This document shows positions 32,283 through 42,044 of a DNA stretch of 64,000 nucleotides, piece after piece. Below the pieces are notes generated by a model that searched no databases, was not told the DNA's origin, and saw only the letters and a program-made list of their open reading frames with translations. Each line of letters begins with the position of its first letter. Position 1 is the stretch's first letter. A program made the translations under genes and the position numbers. Origin of the DNA: Entomohabitans teleogrylli (lineage in GTDB: Bacteria; Pseudomonadota; Gammaproteobacteria; Enterobacterales; Enterobacteriaceae). Location of the stretch: NCBI RefSeq assembly GCF_001484765.1, contig NZ_LLXO01000007.1:186001-250000 (forward strand), given 5' to 3'.

Positions 32283-33236
32283 ATGAACATTAAAAAAGCG
32301 ATAGAGAAGATACCCGGCGGCATGATGGTAGTACCTCTGGTCATCGGCGCTGTCATCAATACTTTTGCGCCCCAGGCTCTGGAAATCGGCGGTTTTACCA
32401 CTGCACTGTTCAAAAACGGCGCCGCGCCGCTGATTGGCGCGTTTCTGTTATGTATGGGCGCCGGCATCAGCGTTAAAGCCGCTCCCCAGGCGCTGCTGCA
32501 GGGTGGCACTATCACCCTGACCAAGTTGTTGGTGGCCGTGGCGATTGGTCTGGGCGTGGAGCAACTCTTCGGCGCCGAAGGTATCTTCGGGCTGAGCGGG
32601 CTGGCGATTATCGCGGCCATGAGTAACTCCAACGGCGGCCTGTATGCGGCGCTGGTCGGGGAGTTTGGTAACGAACGCGATGTCGGGGCGATTTCGATTC
32701 TTTCTCTCAACGACGGTCCTTTCTTCACCATGATCGCTCTTGGCGCGGCGGGAATGGCCAATATCCCGATTATGGCGCTGGTGGCGGTACTGGTACCGCT
32801 AGTGGTGGGGATGATCCTCGGCAACCTCGATCCACAGATGCGTGACTTTCTGACCAAAGGCGGGCCGCTGCTGATCCCCTTCTTTGCCTTTGCGCTGGGG
32901 GCGGGGATTAACCTGGAGATGCTGTTGCAGGGTGGTATTGCCGGGATCCTGCTGGGGGTTCTGACCACTTTTATCGGCGGATTCTTCAATATTCGCGCCG
33001 ATCGTCTGGTCGGGGGGAGCGGTATTGCTGGCGCCGCGGCCTCCAGTACCGCGGGTAACGCCGTCGCGACGCCGCTGGCGATTGGCCAGGCTGACCCGGC
33101 GCTCGCCGACGTCGCCGCTGCCGCCGCGCCGCTGATTGCCGCCTCGGTGATTACCACGGCGATTCTGACCCCGATCCTTACCTCCTGGGTAGCGAAAAGA
33201 CAGGCGCGTCAGACTACGGCGGAGACCAAAGCATGA
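32283..33236 (+). CDS. KdgT-family permease of the D-threonate operon
   Basis: 317 residues with about 10 hydrophobic segments. Homologous to 2-keto-3-deoxygluconate permeases: the N-terminal [20 protein letters not shown], the [19 protein letters not shown] motif and [13 protein letters not shown] in the C-terminal half. The start at 32283 follows GGCGGGAATCC. It overlaps dtnK by ATGA and heads a permease-dtnK-pdxA2-deoR operon like Salmonella STM0161-0163, so the likely substrate is D-threonate, not KDG. Confidence 0.88.
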   Translation: MNIKKAIEKIPGGMMVVPLVIGAVINTFAPQALEIGGFTTALFKNGAAPLIGAFLLCMGAGISVKAAPQALLQGGTITLTKLLVAVAIGLGVEQLFGAEGIFGLSGLAIIAAMSNSNGGLYAALVGEFGNERDVGAISILSLNDGPFFTMIALGAAGMANIPIMALVAVLVPLVVGMILGNLDPQMRDFLTKGGPLLIPFFAFALGAGINLEMLLQGGIAGILLGVLTTFIGGFFNIRADRLVGGSGIAGAAASSTAGNAVATPLAIGQADPALADVAAAAAPLIAASVITTAILTPILTSWVAKRQARQTTAETKA

Positions 33237-34504
33237 AAATGATTGTTATCGCGGATGATTTTACCGGCGCCAACGATACCGGCGTGCAACTGGCGAAAAA
33301 AGGCGCCCGCACTGAAGTGATGTTGACGCCGGCGCAGAAGCCATCCCGACGCGCTGATGTTCTGGTGATTAATACCGAAAGCCGGGCGATGGCGGCGCAA
33401 CAGGCCGCAGACGCTGTCGCTTCCGCATTGGCCCCGTGGTGTGAGGCTGACGATGCGCCGCTGATTTATAAAAAGATTGATTCGACTTTTCGCGGCAACG
33501 TTGGCGCCGAGGTGGAAGCCGCCATGCGCGTCAGCAGTCGCTCACTGGCGCTGATTGCCGCGGCGATCCCCGCCGCCGGACGTACCACGCAGCATGGCGA
33601 ATGTCGGGTTAATGATGTTCCGCTGCTGGACACCGAGTTCGCCAGCGATCCGAAAACGCCGATTGTCTCATCGCGTATCGCTACGCTGATTGGTCTGCAG
33701 AGCCAGCTCCCGGTGTATGAGGTGTCCCTGGAGCAGGTGCGGCATAACGAGCTGGCGGCTCTGCTGCGCCACTATGCCAGTCTCGGCCCGGCGATGGTGG
33801 TTGTCGATGCGCTCCAGGATCGCGATCTGGCGCTGATTGCCCAGGCCGCCTGCGAGCAGCCGACCATGCCTCTGCTGGTAGGCGCCGCCGGTCTGGCGAA
33901 TGCTCTGCCGGTACACAGCTACCTGACCGAACAGCAGCAACTGCCGGTGCTGGTGGTGGCGGGCTCGATGAGTGAAGCCACCCGACGCCAGGTGGAGCAG
34001 GCGCTACGCCAGGGACGCGCCGGCGTGGTGGATATTGATGTCGTCCGGCTGCTGGCGGATAGCGCGGCGCAGGAACAGGCCGCCGTCGTGGAGCAGGCGT
34101 GTGGCCAGTTGGCGCACCAGCGGCACTGCATTCTGCGTACCAGCCGCAGCGCCGACGACCGCCATCAGATCGACGCATTATGTCAGCAGGCTGGTCTCAG
34201 CCGCCAGCAGACCGGCGAATTGCTGAGCCAGCGTATTGGTCAGGTGACGCTGGGCATTATTGAGCGGGCGCGTATCGGCGGTCTGTTTCTGACCGGCGGC
34301 GATATCGCCACTGCTGTTGCCGGCGCGCTGGGCGCCGAAGGTTACCGGATTCATAGTGAAGTCGCGCCCTGTATCCCCTGCGGGACATTTATCAACAGTG
34401 ATATTGATGACCTGCCGGTGATCACCAAGGCCGGCGGTTTCGGCAGCGACAGCACCTTATGTGACGCGCTTTATTTTATTGAGGAGATGTACCGTGGCCA
34501 TTAA
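33233..34504 (+). CDS. dtnK: D-threonate kinase (DUF1537 four-carbon acid sugar kinase)
   Basis: 423 residues with two-domain DUF1537 architecture. The N-terminal substrate domain has [16 protein letters not shown] and [15 protein letters not shown]; the C-terminal nucleotide-binding domain has FLTGGDIA and KAGGFGSDS. Family knowledge: phosphorylates D-threonate at O4. The product is then oxidised and decarboxylated by PdxA2 to dihydroxyacetone phosphate. Flanking genes match the characterised Salmonella operon, which supports D-threonate over D-erythronate. Overlaps pdxA2 by 11 bp. Confidence 0.88.
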   Translation: MKMIVIADDFTGANDTGVQLAKKGARTEVMLTPAQKPSRRADVLVINTESRAMAAQQAADAVASALAPWCEADDAPLIYKKIDSTFRGNVGAEVEAAMRVSSRSLALIAAAIPAAGRTTQHGECRVNDVPLLDTEFASDPKTPIVSSRIATLIGLQSQLPVYEVSLEQVRHNELAALLRHYASLGPAMVVVDALQDRDLALIAQAACEQPTMPLLVGAAGLANALPVHSYLTEQQQLPVLVVAGSMSEATRRQVEQALRQGRAGVVDIDVVRLLADSAAQEQAAVVEQACGQLAHQRHCILRTSRSADDRHQIDALCQQAGLSRQQTGELLSQRIGQVTLGIIERARIGGLFLTGGDIATAVAGALGAEGYRIHSEVAPCIPCGTFINSDIDDLPVITKAGGFGSDSTLCDALYFIEEMYRGH

Positions 34505-35477
34505 GACTGTAGCCATTACGATGGGCGATCCGGCGGGAATCGGGCCGGAAATTATTGTGAAGTCGCTGTGCGAGGATGAGCTGAATGGCGCACCGGTGGT
34601 GGTGGTGGGCTGTCTGAGCACTCTGCGGCGCCTGCTGGAAAAAGGACTGGCGCCGCAGGTTGAACTACGCGCCATTCGCCAGGTCGCCGATGCGCGTTTT
34701 GCGCCCGGGGTTATCCATGTTATCGACGAACCGCTGGCGGACCCGCAGGCGCTGGAGCCGGGTAAAGTGCAGGCCCAGGCCGGCGATCTGGCTTACCGCT
34801 GCGTGAAACGCGCCACTGAACTGGCAATGAAAGGGGAAGTCCACGCCATTGCGACGGCCCCGCTTAACAAAGAGGCGCTGCATTTGGCCGGCCACAACTT
34901 TCCCGGTCACACTGAACTGCTGGCGACCTTGACCGAGAGCCGCGATTACGCGATGGTGCTCTACACCGATAAGCTGAAAGTCATTCATGTCTCGACCCAT
35001 ATCGCGCTGCGCAAATTCCTCGATACCCTCAACCAGACGCGGATTGAGACCGTGATTGGCCTGGCGGACAACTTCCTGAAACGCGTAGGTTTCGCCGCGC
35101 CGCGCATCGCGGTGGCGGGGGTCAATCCCCACGCCGGAGAAAACGGTCTGTTTGGCGATGAGGAGCAGCATATTGTCGCGCCGGCGATCGCCACGATGCG
35201 CGAGCAGGGGATCCGGGTTACCGGCCCGTGCCCGCCGGATACTGTGTTTCTGCAGGCCCATGAGGGGATGTATGACATGGTGGTGGCGATGTATCACGAT
35301 CAGGGGCATATCCCGTTAAAATTGCTGGGATTTTATGACGGGGTGAATATCACCGCCGGTCTGCCGTTTATCCGCACCTCAGCGGATCATGGCACCGCGT
35401 TTGATATCGCCTGGACGGGAAAAGCGAAATCTGAGAGCATGGCCGTATCGATCAAACTGGCAATGCAACTGGCTTAA
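34494..35477 (+). CDS. pdxA2: D-threonate 4-phosphate dehydrogenase PdxA2
   Basis: 327 residues from a GTG start at 34494, which follows GAGGAGATGTACC inside the end of dtnK. PdxA-family NAD-dependent oxidative decarboxylase with the N-terminal ITMGDPAGIGPEI, FPGHTELLA, GVNPHAGENGLFGDEE and MYHDQGHIPLK metal-binding motifs. In this context it should act on 4-phospho-D-threonate and not in pyridoxal phosphate synthesis; the housekeeping pdxA is expected elsewhere. Confidence 0.9.
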   Translation: MAIKTVAITMGDPAGIGPEIIVKSLCEDELNGAPVVVVGCLSTLRRLLEKGLAPQVELRAIRQVADARFAPGVIHVIDEPLADPQALEPGKVQAQAGDLAYRCVKRATELAMKGEVHAIATAPLNKEALHLAGHNFPGHTELLATLTESRDYAMVLYTDKLKVIHVSTHIALRKFLDTLNQTRIETVIGLADNFLKRVGFAAPRIAVAGVNPHAGENGLFGDEEQHIVAPAIATMREQGIRVTGPCPPDTVFLQAHEGMYDMVVAMYHDQGHIPLKLLGFYDGVNITAGLPFIRTSADHGTAFDIAWTGKAKSESMAVSIKLAMQLA

Positions 35478-35486
35478 TTTCCTGTT

Positions 35487-36254
35487 ATGAAAGGACAACA
35501 CCGCCTGGACAGTATCGTGGCGTATCTGAAGAACCATACGCTGGTGACCGTGGAACAACTGGTGGAGGCCGTGGACGCCTCGCCGGCGACGATCCGCCGC
35601 GATCTTATCAAGCTGGACGACCAGGGGGTGATTAGCCGTAGCCATGGCGGCGTAGCCCTGCGCCGTTTTGAACCGGCTCAGCCGACCACCAATGAAAAGC
35701 AACTGCGTCACCCGGCGGAGAAACAGGCGATAGCCCGCTTCGCCGCTTCACTGGTGCGCCCGGGAGACGCCGTAGTGCTGGATGCCGGGACTACCACGCT
35801 GGAGCTGGCGCGCTGTCTGACGCACCTTCCGCTGCGGGTCATCACCGTCGATCTGCACATCGCGCTGTTTCTCTCCGAGTTTCGCCAGATTGAGGTCACG
35901 ATTGTTGGCGGGCGTATTGACGACAGTAGCCAGTCCTGTATTGGCGAGTATGGCCGTCGGATGCTGCGCGGCATCTACCCGGATATCGCTTTTATGAGTT
36001 GTAATTCCTGGAGCGCGGAAACTGGGGTGACGACCCCTACGGAAGAGAAGGCCGGCCTGAAGCAGGATATTATCGCCACTGCGCGACGTAAAGTATTGCT
36101 GGCGGACAGTAGTAAATATGGCGCGCGCTCGCTTTTTAATGTGGCGCCGCTGGGCGGTTTTAACGATGTGGTAACCGACATTCATCTGTCGGCGGAGGTG
36201 CAGTCGCAACTAAAAAACCAGCACTTTCAGTTGACGCTGGTGCAGCCCGGGTAA
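35487..36254 (+). CDS. DeoR-family transcriptional regulator of the D-threonate operon
   Basis: 255 residues. An N-terminal DeoR winged helix ([13 protein letters not shown]...[17 protein letters not shown], about residues 5-45) precedes a DeoRC sugar-phosphate sensor domain with [13 protein letters not shown]. It is the last gene of the operon, 9 bp after pdxA2. It probably represses the operon and responds to a phosphorylated intermediate; the inverted repeats upstream of the permease are candidate sites. Confidence 0.87.
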   Translation: MKGQHRLDSIVAYLKNHTLVTVEQLVEAVDASPATIRRDLIKLDDQGVISRSHGGVALRRFEPAQPTTNEKQLRHPAEKQAIARFAASLVRPGDAVVLDAGTTTLELARCLTHLPLRVITVDLHIALFLSEFRQIEVTIVGGRIDDSSQSCIGEYGRRMLRGIYPDIAFMSCNSWSAETGVTTPTEEKAGLKQDIIATARRKVLLADSSKYGARSLFNVAPLGGFNDVVTDIHLSAEVQSQLKNQHFQLTLVQPG

Positions 36255-36286
36255 ATGGCGCCCCGCGGGCGAAGCGCCGCAGGGGG

Positions 36287-37081
36287 TTAAACGCTCGGTA
36301 TATTACGGCCGTAATAAATCTCGCGCATTTCTTTCCACAACTGATCGGTGATGACCTTGCGCTCCTGGGCCGTTAAATCCTCCGGCCGGGTATGGAACAT
36401 GTAATGTTTAAGGTCAAACTCTTTGAGCAGCATTTTGGTGTGGAAGATATTTTCCTGATAGACGTTAACATCCACCATGTCATACAGCGCTTTCATATCT
36501 TCCGACATGAAGTTCTGGATCGAATTGATCTCATGATCGATAAAGTGCTTCAGACCGTTCACATCGCGGGTAAAACCTCTGACCCGGTAGTCAATGGTAA
36601 CAATATCCGATTCCAGTTGGTGAATAAGGTAATTCAGCGCCTTCAGGGGAGAAATCACGCCGCAGGTTGAAACCTCGATGTCGGCGCGAAAGGTGCATAA
36701 TCCCCCCTCCGGATGGCTTTCCGGATAGGTATGCACGCAAATGTGGCTTTTATCGAGGTGCGCCACTACGGCTTCCGGTAGCGGACCTGGGTGCTCGGTG
36801 TTGTCGATAAGCTGTGGATCGACAGGTTCTTCGCTGACCAGAATGGTGACGCTGGCGCCCTGTGGTTCATAGTCCTGGCGGGCGATATTGAGGATGTTGG
36901 CGCCGATGATGGAACAGGTTTCGGTCAGGATTTCGGTTAACCGGTTGGCGTTATAGAGTTCATCGATATAAGCGATGTAACCATCGCGCTCTGCAGCCGT
37001 TTTGGCGTAGCAAATATCGTAAATACAAAAACTCAGGCTTTTGGTCAGGTTATTAAAGCCATGCAGTTTGAGTTTCTTCAA
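36287..37081 (-). CDS. speD: S-adenosylmethionine decarboxylase proenzyme
   Basis: 264 residues, the E. coli length. The autocatalytic cleavage site is Lys111-Ser112 in [14 protein letters not shown], where Ser112 becomes the pyruvoyl prosthetic group of the alpha chain. It makes decarboxylated SAM, the aminopropyl donor for SpeE. It lies 14 bp after speE in a speE-speD operon and is convergent with the DeoR gene. Confidence 0.98.
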   Translation of the reverse strand: MKKLKLHGFNNLTKSLSFCIYDICYAKTAAERDGYIAYIDELYNANRLTEILTETCSIIGANILNIARQDYEPQGASVTILVSEEPVDPQLIDNTEHPGPLPEAVVAHLDKSHICVHTYPESHPEGGLCTFRADIEVSTCGVISPLKALNYLIHQLESDIVTIDYRVRGFTRDVNGLKHFIDHEINSIQNFMSEDMKALYDMVDVNVYQENIFHTKMLLKEFDLKHYMFHTRPEDLTAQERKVITDQLWKEMREIYYGRNIPSV

Positions 37082-37095
37082 TTTGGTTCACCCCC

Positions 37096-37962
37096 TTAGG
37101 TTGCCTGGTGCGGCAGGGCATCATGTAAATACTGCGGCAGAGCGAATGCTGCCGTATGAATGGCCGGGTTGTAGTAACGACAGCGAATGCCGGCGCTGTG
37201 GAAACGGGCCTGAATAATCTCGGTCGAGAGATGGCGCAGCGCTTCGTTATCCGATGCCCAGGCAAAAGTCATCATCCCGCCGTAATAGGTCGGAACCGCA
37301 GCCTGGTAGAAACTGACATCGGCGAAATAGTGGCTCAGCTTACGGTGGCTGTCGATCGCTTCGTCCTGCTGCAGGAAACAGACGCCGTTCTGGGCGACAA
37401 AAATCCCGCCCGGGGTCAGGCAACGTTTGCAGCCCTGGTAAAACGCGGAAGTGAAAAGATTTTCTCCGGGGCCGATGGGATCGGTACAGTCGGAAATAAT
37501 GATGTCAAACGTTTGCGTGGTTTGATTTACAAAATTGACGCCGTCATCAATCACCAGCGTAAAGCGCGGATCGTCATAAGCGCCGGCGCTGTGGTTGGGC
37601 AGATACTGGCGGCAGAAAGCCACGACGCCGGCATCGATTTCCACCATGGTAATGGATTCGACATTACGATGGCGGGACACTTCGCGCAGCATCGCGCCAT
37701 CGCCGCCGCCGATGATCAACACCCGCTTCGCGTGGCCGTGGGCCAGCAGCGGCACGTGAGTCATCATTTCATGGTAGATAAATTCGTCGCGCTCGGTGGT
37801 TTGCACCACGCCATCCAGCGCCATTACCCGGCCAAATGCGGCGTTTTCGAAAATGATCAAATCCTGATGATCGGTTTTCTCATGGTAAAGCACGCGTTCA
37901 ACGGTAAAGTACTGACCAAACTGGTCGTGTAGCGTTTCTTGCCACACTGTGTTATCGGCCAT
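37096..37962 (-). CDS. speE: Spermidine synthase
   Basis: 288 residues, as in E. coli. Aminopropyltransferase joining decarboxylated SAM and putrescine. Visible: the dcSAM-binding [14 protein letters not shown], the [12 protein letters not shown] acidic strand, and the catalytic [14 protein letters not shown] with the putrescine-site aspartates. Upstream gene of the speED operon. Confidence 0.98.
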   Translation of the reverse strand: MADNTVWQETLHDQFGQYFTVERVLYHEKTDHQDLIIFENAAFGRVMALDGVVQTTERDEFIYHEMMTHVPLLAHGHAKRVLIIGGGDGAMLREVSRHRNVESITMVEIDAGVVAFCRQYLPNHSAGAYDDPRFTLVIDDGVNFVNQTTQTFDIIISDCTDPIGPGENLFTSAFYQGCKRCLTPGGIFVAQNGVCFLQQDEAIDSHRKLSHYFADVSFYQAAVPTYYGGMMTFAWASDNEALRHLSTEIIQARFHSAGIRCRYYNPAIHTAAFALPQYLHDALPHQAT

Positions 37963-38069
37963 TGGCTGATACCTCCTTCGTTAACACCCGTAAAAAAAGG
38001 GCGCAACATGATATCTAACAATGACCGCAGATGCACGGTCATTATTTCACCAATGGCGACGCGGAGGGG

Positions 38070-38417
38070 TTATTTTACATAGGCAAGCAGGCTCAGCGAA
38101 TCGCGGGCCAGCGCTTTACATTTCGTATTGGTGGGAATGGCGATGCCGCTCAGATCGCGATAGCTGTCTTCACCCAGCGCTTTCATATTAAAACTGTCGT
38201 AATTGCTGAGGTCCCAACGATTTTGCTGGGCAAAGAAAACCAGTGCCCGGCGAATTTGCCCGTTAGGGAGATTCTGATAGCCACAATCATTTTTAAGAAA
38301 AACAAATACCGCAGTGAGATCGGCCATATCCTCAGCTTCAGATTCACTTAACGCCAGACTGTTTGCGGAAAAACTTAATAGCCCTGCCAGTCCGATCGCC
38401 CTGACAAACTTCTTCAT
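38070..38417 (-). CDS. yacC: YacC, PulS/OutS-family pilotin-like periplasmic protein
   Basis: 115 residues with an N-terminal signal sequence (MKKFVRAIGLAGLLSFSANS, then LA-LSESEAEDMADL). The mature part, DLTAVFVFLKNDCGYQNLP...LLAYVK, is nearly identical to E. coli YacC. The family includes secretin pilotins; no secretin gene lies in the window. The ATG at 38417 gives the E. coli length. Upstream of speE on the same strand. Confidence 0.92.
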   Translation of the reverse strand: MKKFVRAIGLAGLLSFSANSLALSESEAEDMADLTAVFVFLKNDCGYQNLPNGQIRRALVFFAQQNRWDLSNYDSFNMKALGEDSYRDLSGIAIPTNTKCKALARDSLSLLAYVK

Positions 38418-38537
38418 CACAATTACCACTGATTATTGAGGAATAGACGTTAGCATAATTCCTGGCGTTTGGCTGAGATTTATTATTGCGCCAGCCCCTT
38501 GATTTTCGCGGCGCGACAGGCCAGGAACAGGGCGTTT

Positions 38538-38867
38538 TCACCAGCGACCGTGCGGACTGGCGAACCACAGGCTTGAGGCGGGATACCAGCGTCCGGATTG
38601 CACCAGCCAGCGCTCACCGTTGACCTGTATTTTTTCAATCGTTGGGCAGAACAGCGCCGACAGCATAAACATCTGCGGACCATAGTCAAACAGATGTCGA
38701 ACCCGGGTTTCCAGCGAGGTTCGGCAATAACCGTCGGGGACGACCGGGGCTGATAAACCGCCACCCAGACTGCCGCCAGGCCCTGGCGTGCTGTAGCGCA
38801 ACGTCTCGCCGTGCGCGCAGGGAAGCATCAGTAATGCTGACAGTAACACGCTTGTTCTGACTTTCAT
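38538..38867 (-). CDS. Small exported protein of unknown function
   Basis: 109 residues, not recognised. The ATG at 38867 follows the strong ribosome site CCAGGGAGGCATC. The N-terminus (MKVRTSVLLSALLMLPCAHG) is a clear Sec signal peptide with a likely AHG-E cleavage. The mature part starts TLRYSTPGPGGSLGGG, has a Cys in VPDGYCRTSLE and another in ALFCPTIEKI, and ends in aromatic-rich WYPASSLWFASPHGRW. It lies 120 bp upstream of yacC on the same strand and 400 bp from the divergent cueO. The start, signal peptide and upstream SD make it a real gene candidate. Confidence 0.75.
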   Translation of the reverse strand: MKVRTSVLLSALLMLPCAHGETLRYSTPGPGGSLGGGLSAPVVPDGYCRTSLETRVRHLFDYGPQMFMLSALFCPTIEKIQVNGERWLVQSGRWYPASSLWFASPHGRW

Positions 38868-39267
38868 GATGCCTCCCTGGGACCACACCTGATAACCATC
38901 ATTAACATATGGCAAAAGCGCTGTCCGTAACGGTGAGTAAAACCCGATATCACGGCAATAAAAAGACTATTTATGGTGATAGCTTTGGTGAATCTCCAGC
39001 CGTTGAATATTAGCGTTCTGCCGTCGCTCTCTTTAGCAGAACGATTCACCGGGATATATCATTAGTCATTGGCGATCAATGTCGGCTTTTTCGCTATCGA
39101 TAAATTACCTGCCTGTGAATTGCCGGGCATTAATTGCTACGGGGTTGTATTTTTTCCGACGCGATGCGGGATCCCGTTTTCCACGATGGGTTTGATCTTG
39201 ACCTTCCGCTTAGGGGAGGGTTTATGCTGGCGACTGCGTTTGCCGACTGACTAAAGGAATCTTTGAT
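38868..39267. other. Intergenic region before cueO
   Basis: 400 bp with no convincing gene. It carries the CueR-type cueO promoter at its right end (39198-39228) and presumably a promoter for the divergent exported-protein gene. Confidence 0.6.
39198..39228 (+). promoter_or_regulatory. CueR-controlled cueO promoter
   Basis: TTGACC and TATGCT hexamers are separated by an overlong 19-bp spacer containing the dyad CCTTCC-GCTTA-GGGGAGGG. This is the arrangement of MerR/CueR-activated copper promoters. It lies 40 bp before the cueO start. Confidence 0.85.
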
Positions 39268-40857
39268 ATGCAACGTCGCGAATTCATCAAAATGTCCGCC
39301 GCGCTGGGGGCGCTCAGCGCGCTACCGCTCTGGAGCCGATCTCTGCTGGCCGCGGAGCGGCCGAGTCTGCCAATTCCGCAACTGCTGGCGCCGGATTCCC
39401 GCCAGCGTATCAGTCTGGCGGTGCAGGCCGGGCAGAGCGTATTTAACGGTAAAGCGGCGCGGACCTGGGGTTATAACGGCAATGTATTAGGGCCGGCGCT
39501 GAAGCTGCATCAGGGAAAGCCGGTTACCGTTGATATTCACAATACCCTCGCTGAAGAGACCACGGTGCACTGGCATGGTCTGGAAGTGCCGGGAGCCGTG
39601 GATGGCGGCCCGCAGGGGATTATCAAACCGGGGGAGACTCGCACGGTAACCTTTACTCCTGAACAGCGGGCGGCGACCTGCTGGTTCCATCCTCACCAGC
39701 ACGGTAAAACCGGCCATCAGGTGGCGCAGGGGCTGTCGGGACTGGTGCTGCTGGAAGACAATGAAAGCCTGCAACTGATGCTGCCAAAGCAGTGGGGCGT
39801 GGATGACGTTCCGCTGATCATTCAGGATAAGCGTTTCACGGCGGACGGGCAGATTGATTATCAGCTTGATGTGATGAGCGCCGCCGTCGGCTGGTTTGGC
39901 GATACCTTACTGTGCAACGGCGTTTCCTGGCCGCAACACGCGGCGCCGCGCGGCTGGCTACGCCTGCGTCTGCTTAATGGCTGCAACGCCCGCTCACTGA
40001 ATATTGCCACCAGCGATAAACGCCCGCTGTATGTGGTCGCCAGTGATGGCGGTCTGCTGGCGGAGCCGGTGAAAGTGGATACCCTGCCGCTGCTGATGGG
40101 TGAACGCTTCGACGTACTGGTGGATACCAGCGACGGCAAACCGTTTGACATTGTCACGCTCCCCGTCAGGCAAATGGGGATGACCGTGGCGCCGTTTAAT
40201 GAACCGGTACCGGTGGCGCGTATCCAGCCGATCCTGATTCCTGCCTCCGGCCAGCTACCGGATACGCTGGTTAACATGCCGGCGCTACCGTCGCTGGAAG
40301 GGCTGACAACCCGCTGGCTGCAACTGATGATGGATCCGATGCTGGATATGCAGGGCATGCAGTTGCTGGTGGATAAATATGGTCAGCAGGCGATGGCGGG
40401 TATCGACCATGGTCAGATGAATATGGGGTCAGCCATGGACCATGGGAAAATGGCCATGGGGGGAGCAGGTCATATGGGCCACGGCATGTCCCATGGCGAT
40501 GGGCAGCTCGATCTTTTTAATGCCAATAAGATCAACGGGAAAGCTTTTGATATGACTACGCCAGCCTTTGCCGTTCCGTTGGGGAAATACGAGCGCTGGA
40601 CCATCTCCGGCGAAGGGGACATGATGCTGCATCCGTTCCATATTCACGGTACCCAGTTCCGTATTTTGACTGAAAACGGCCAGCCGGTGGCGCCGCATCG
40701 CGCAGGCTGGAAGGACACGGTGCGCGTCGAGGGCGGGCGCAGCGAAGTGCTGGTGAAATTCGATTACGTCGCCCCGGCCGAATATGCCTATATGGCTCAC
40801 TGCCATCTGCTGGAACATGAGGATACCGGTATGATGCTTGGGTTTACGGTGGGTTAA
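39268..40857 (+). CDS. cueO: Multicopper oxidase CueO
   Basis: 529 residues. The twin-arginine signal ([15 protein letters not shown]) sends the folded protein to the periplasm. Copper sites are visible in the first domain ([22 protein letters not shown]) and the last ([25 protein letters not shown]). The Met/His-rich insert at about residues 352-410 includes repeated DHG-M and HMGHGMSHG patterns. It oxidises Cu(I) to the less toxic Cu(II). Slightly longer than E. coli CueO (516), with the extra length probably in the Met-rich insert. Driven by a CueR-type promoter. Confidence 0.97.
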   Translation: MQRREFIKMSAALGALSALPLWSRSLLAAERPSLPIPQLLAPDSRQRISLAVQAGQSVFNGKAARTWGYNGNVLGPALKLHQGKPVTVDIHNTLAEETTVHWHGLEVPGAVDGGPQGIIKPGETRTVTFTPEQRAATCWFHPHQHGKTGHQVAQGLSGLVLLEDNESLQLMLPKQWGVDDVPLIIQDKRFTADGQIDYQLDVMSAAVGWFGDTLLCNGVSWPQHAAPRGWLRLRLLNGCNARSLNIATSDKRPLYVVASDGGLLAEPVKVDTLPLLMGERFDVLVDTSDGKPFDIVTLPVRQMGMTVAPFNEPVPVARIQPILIPASGQLPDTLVNMPALPSLEGLTTRWLQLMMDPMLDMQGMQLLVDKYGQQAMAGIDHGQMNMGSAMDHGKMAMGGAGHMGHGMSHGDGQLDLFNANKINGKAFDMTTPAFAVPLGKYERWTISGEGDMMLHPFHIHGTQFRILTENGQPVAPHRAGWKDTVRVEGGRSEVLVKFDYVAPAEYAYMAHCHLLEHEDTGMMLGFTVG

Positions 40858-41331
40858 TACCAGGAAGCCTAAAGCAATAGGTGAGGTAACTACGTTGCCA
40901 GATGAAAACGGTCTGGCAGCGTGGATTGAGAAAGACTGCTGTGCAGAATTAATCTGTTCTGTCCGGTAATGGTTTGGTTAAAAACAGGCTTTTTATTGAT
41001 GACATGTCGAATGACTATTAATATTTTTCCAATGAATGAATTTGTGGATTAAATATATTATTTCTATATTTATTATGAGTCTCTCTATTTGTTTTTGTCC
41101 TCTGGTTGTGGTCGTTGAAAAAATTAGATATAAGTGTAACTGAAAATATCATCGCTCTTAATTCATGTATGATGCCAGGATACTAAAGATTATGCTTTTG
41201 GGTAGTTTCCGGTTAGTACTTTACCTGTTCTGTACATATCAAATTTTATCATCAGTATGCGTTGTACAGGGTTTTGGATGATATAAGATTGGTGAATATT
41301 TTCTCTGGAATTTATTATAAGGAGATATATC
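40858..41331. other. AT-rich region upstream of the bacteriocin-like genes
   Basis: 474 bp, markedly AT-rich against the GC-rich flanks. It has a short hairpin after cueO (GCCAGA/TCTGGC, 40897-40917) without a T tract. No open frame over 30 codons with a ribosome site was found. It presumably contains the promoter of the two small peptide genes; the base composition suggests acquisition from elsewhere. Confidence 0.6.
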
Positions 41332-41550
41332 ATGCGGGAATTAACCAAACATGAAATTGCTACTGTCAGCGGTAGTGGTTTTGTTGCGGATTTTATTAAT
41401 CAACGTTTAGACGCGCCAGCGCGGGATTTCGGAACTCAATTTGGCGAAAATCTGGGCCGCTTCGCGTTCCAGACGCTGACTGACGTTACGAGCAAAATTG
41501 AAAGCGGAATTCGCCAGTTGACCACCTTTTTCTCCGGTCTGTTTCGTTAA
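41332..41550 (+). CDS. Class II microcin-like peptide with double-glycine leader (72 aa)
   Basis: The N-terminus MRELTKHEIATVSGSG strongly resembles leaders of class II microcins such as colicin V, microcin L and microcin N (MRE-L/I-T...VSG-AG). Those are cleaved after the glycine motif by the C39 peptidase domain of a CvaB/MchF-type ABC exporter. The predicted mature peptide is about 56 residues (from Phe17), lacks cysteine, and alternates charged and aromatic residues, ending TTFFSGLFR. The start follows TATAAGGAGATATATC. A second leader-bearing peptide gene follows after 52 bp. No exporter or immunity gene is in the window. It may be a bacteriocin, one half of a two-peptide bacteriocin, or a signalling peptide. 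Confidence 0.75.
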   Translation: MRELTKHEIATVSGSGFVADFINQRLDAPARDFGTQFGENLGRFAFQTLTDVTSKIESGIRQLTTFFSGLFR

Positions 41551-41602
41551 TACGGCGAATCTGGCTGAGTAAAAAGACAGTGCTCATGGAAGGAGAATAA
41601 AG

Positions 41603-41944
41603 ATGAAAGTATTAACTATTCAGGAACAGGCGCTGGTTAGCGGCGCGGGTGATATCCAGAATCAACTGATCAGCAGTTTTACCCAGTTTGGTCGTAATAT
41701 CGGTAGTTCTGCCGGCGGCATGCTGGGCGGTGCGTTAACCGGGTTACTGGGAACGGCTGTGCCAGTACTGGGTACTCTGATCGGATCTCTGTTAGGAGCC
41801 AGCGGCGGCAGAGCGCTCGGCGGTGATATTGGCGCGGAAATTGGCAATGTACTGGGTTCTACGCTCGGTGCATTCGTTGAGGGGATTTCTTCCGGGATCA
41901 CCGCTGGATGGGAAAAAGCGAGCCGGGGTACTTTTAACGTTTAA
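41603..41944 (+). CDS. Class II microcin-like glycine-rich peptide with double-glycine leader (113 aa)
   Basis: The leader MKVLTIQEQALVSGAG is followed by a roughly 97-residue mature region with no cysteine. It is rich in Gly, Ala, Leu and Ile from about residue 30 to 100, with many GxxxG spacings (SSAGGMLGGALTGLLG; IGSLLGASGGRALGG), the composition of pore-forming class IIb microcins such as V, H47 and E492. The start follows the strong site GAAGGAGAATAAAG. A terminator follows 29 bp after the stop, so the two peptide genes form a closed bicistron. No siderophore-type serine-rich C-terminus is present. Confidence 0.78.
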   Translation: MKVLTIQEQALVSGAGDIQNQLISSFTQFGRNIGSSAGGMLGGALTGLLGTAVPVLGTLIGSLLGASGGRALGGDIGAEIGNVLGSTLGAFVEGISSGITAGWEKASRGTFNV

Positions 41945-41972
41945 TTCGGACTCAGGTCGCTGAAATGTACAT

Positions 41973-41998
41973 CGGGCCACATGGTGGCCCGATTTTTT
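41973..41998 (+). terminator. Rho-independent terminator of the bacteriocin-like pair
   Basis: CGGGCCAC-ATG-GTGGCCCG stem followed by ATTTTTT. It closes the two-gene unit before the convergent gcd. Confidence 0.92.
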
Positions 41999-42044
41999 AT
42001 CCTGAGTTTACCGGGAGCGATTAACATCCCGTAACGAAAGGAGA

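Noticed and set aside
33681-34178. Proline/arginine-rich frame antisense to dtnK
   Set aside because: Shadow of the GC-rich dtnK coding strand; no start context or family resemblance.
40897-40917. GCCAGA/TCTGGC hairpin after cueO as a terminator
   Set aside because: Only six paired bases in the core and no T tract.
41192-41281. A 29-codon hydrophobic frame upstream of the microcin-like pair as an immunity gene
   Set aside because: No ribosome site, very short, and surrounded by stop-rich AT DNA. Mentioned only as the best of poor candidates.
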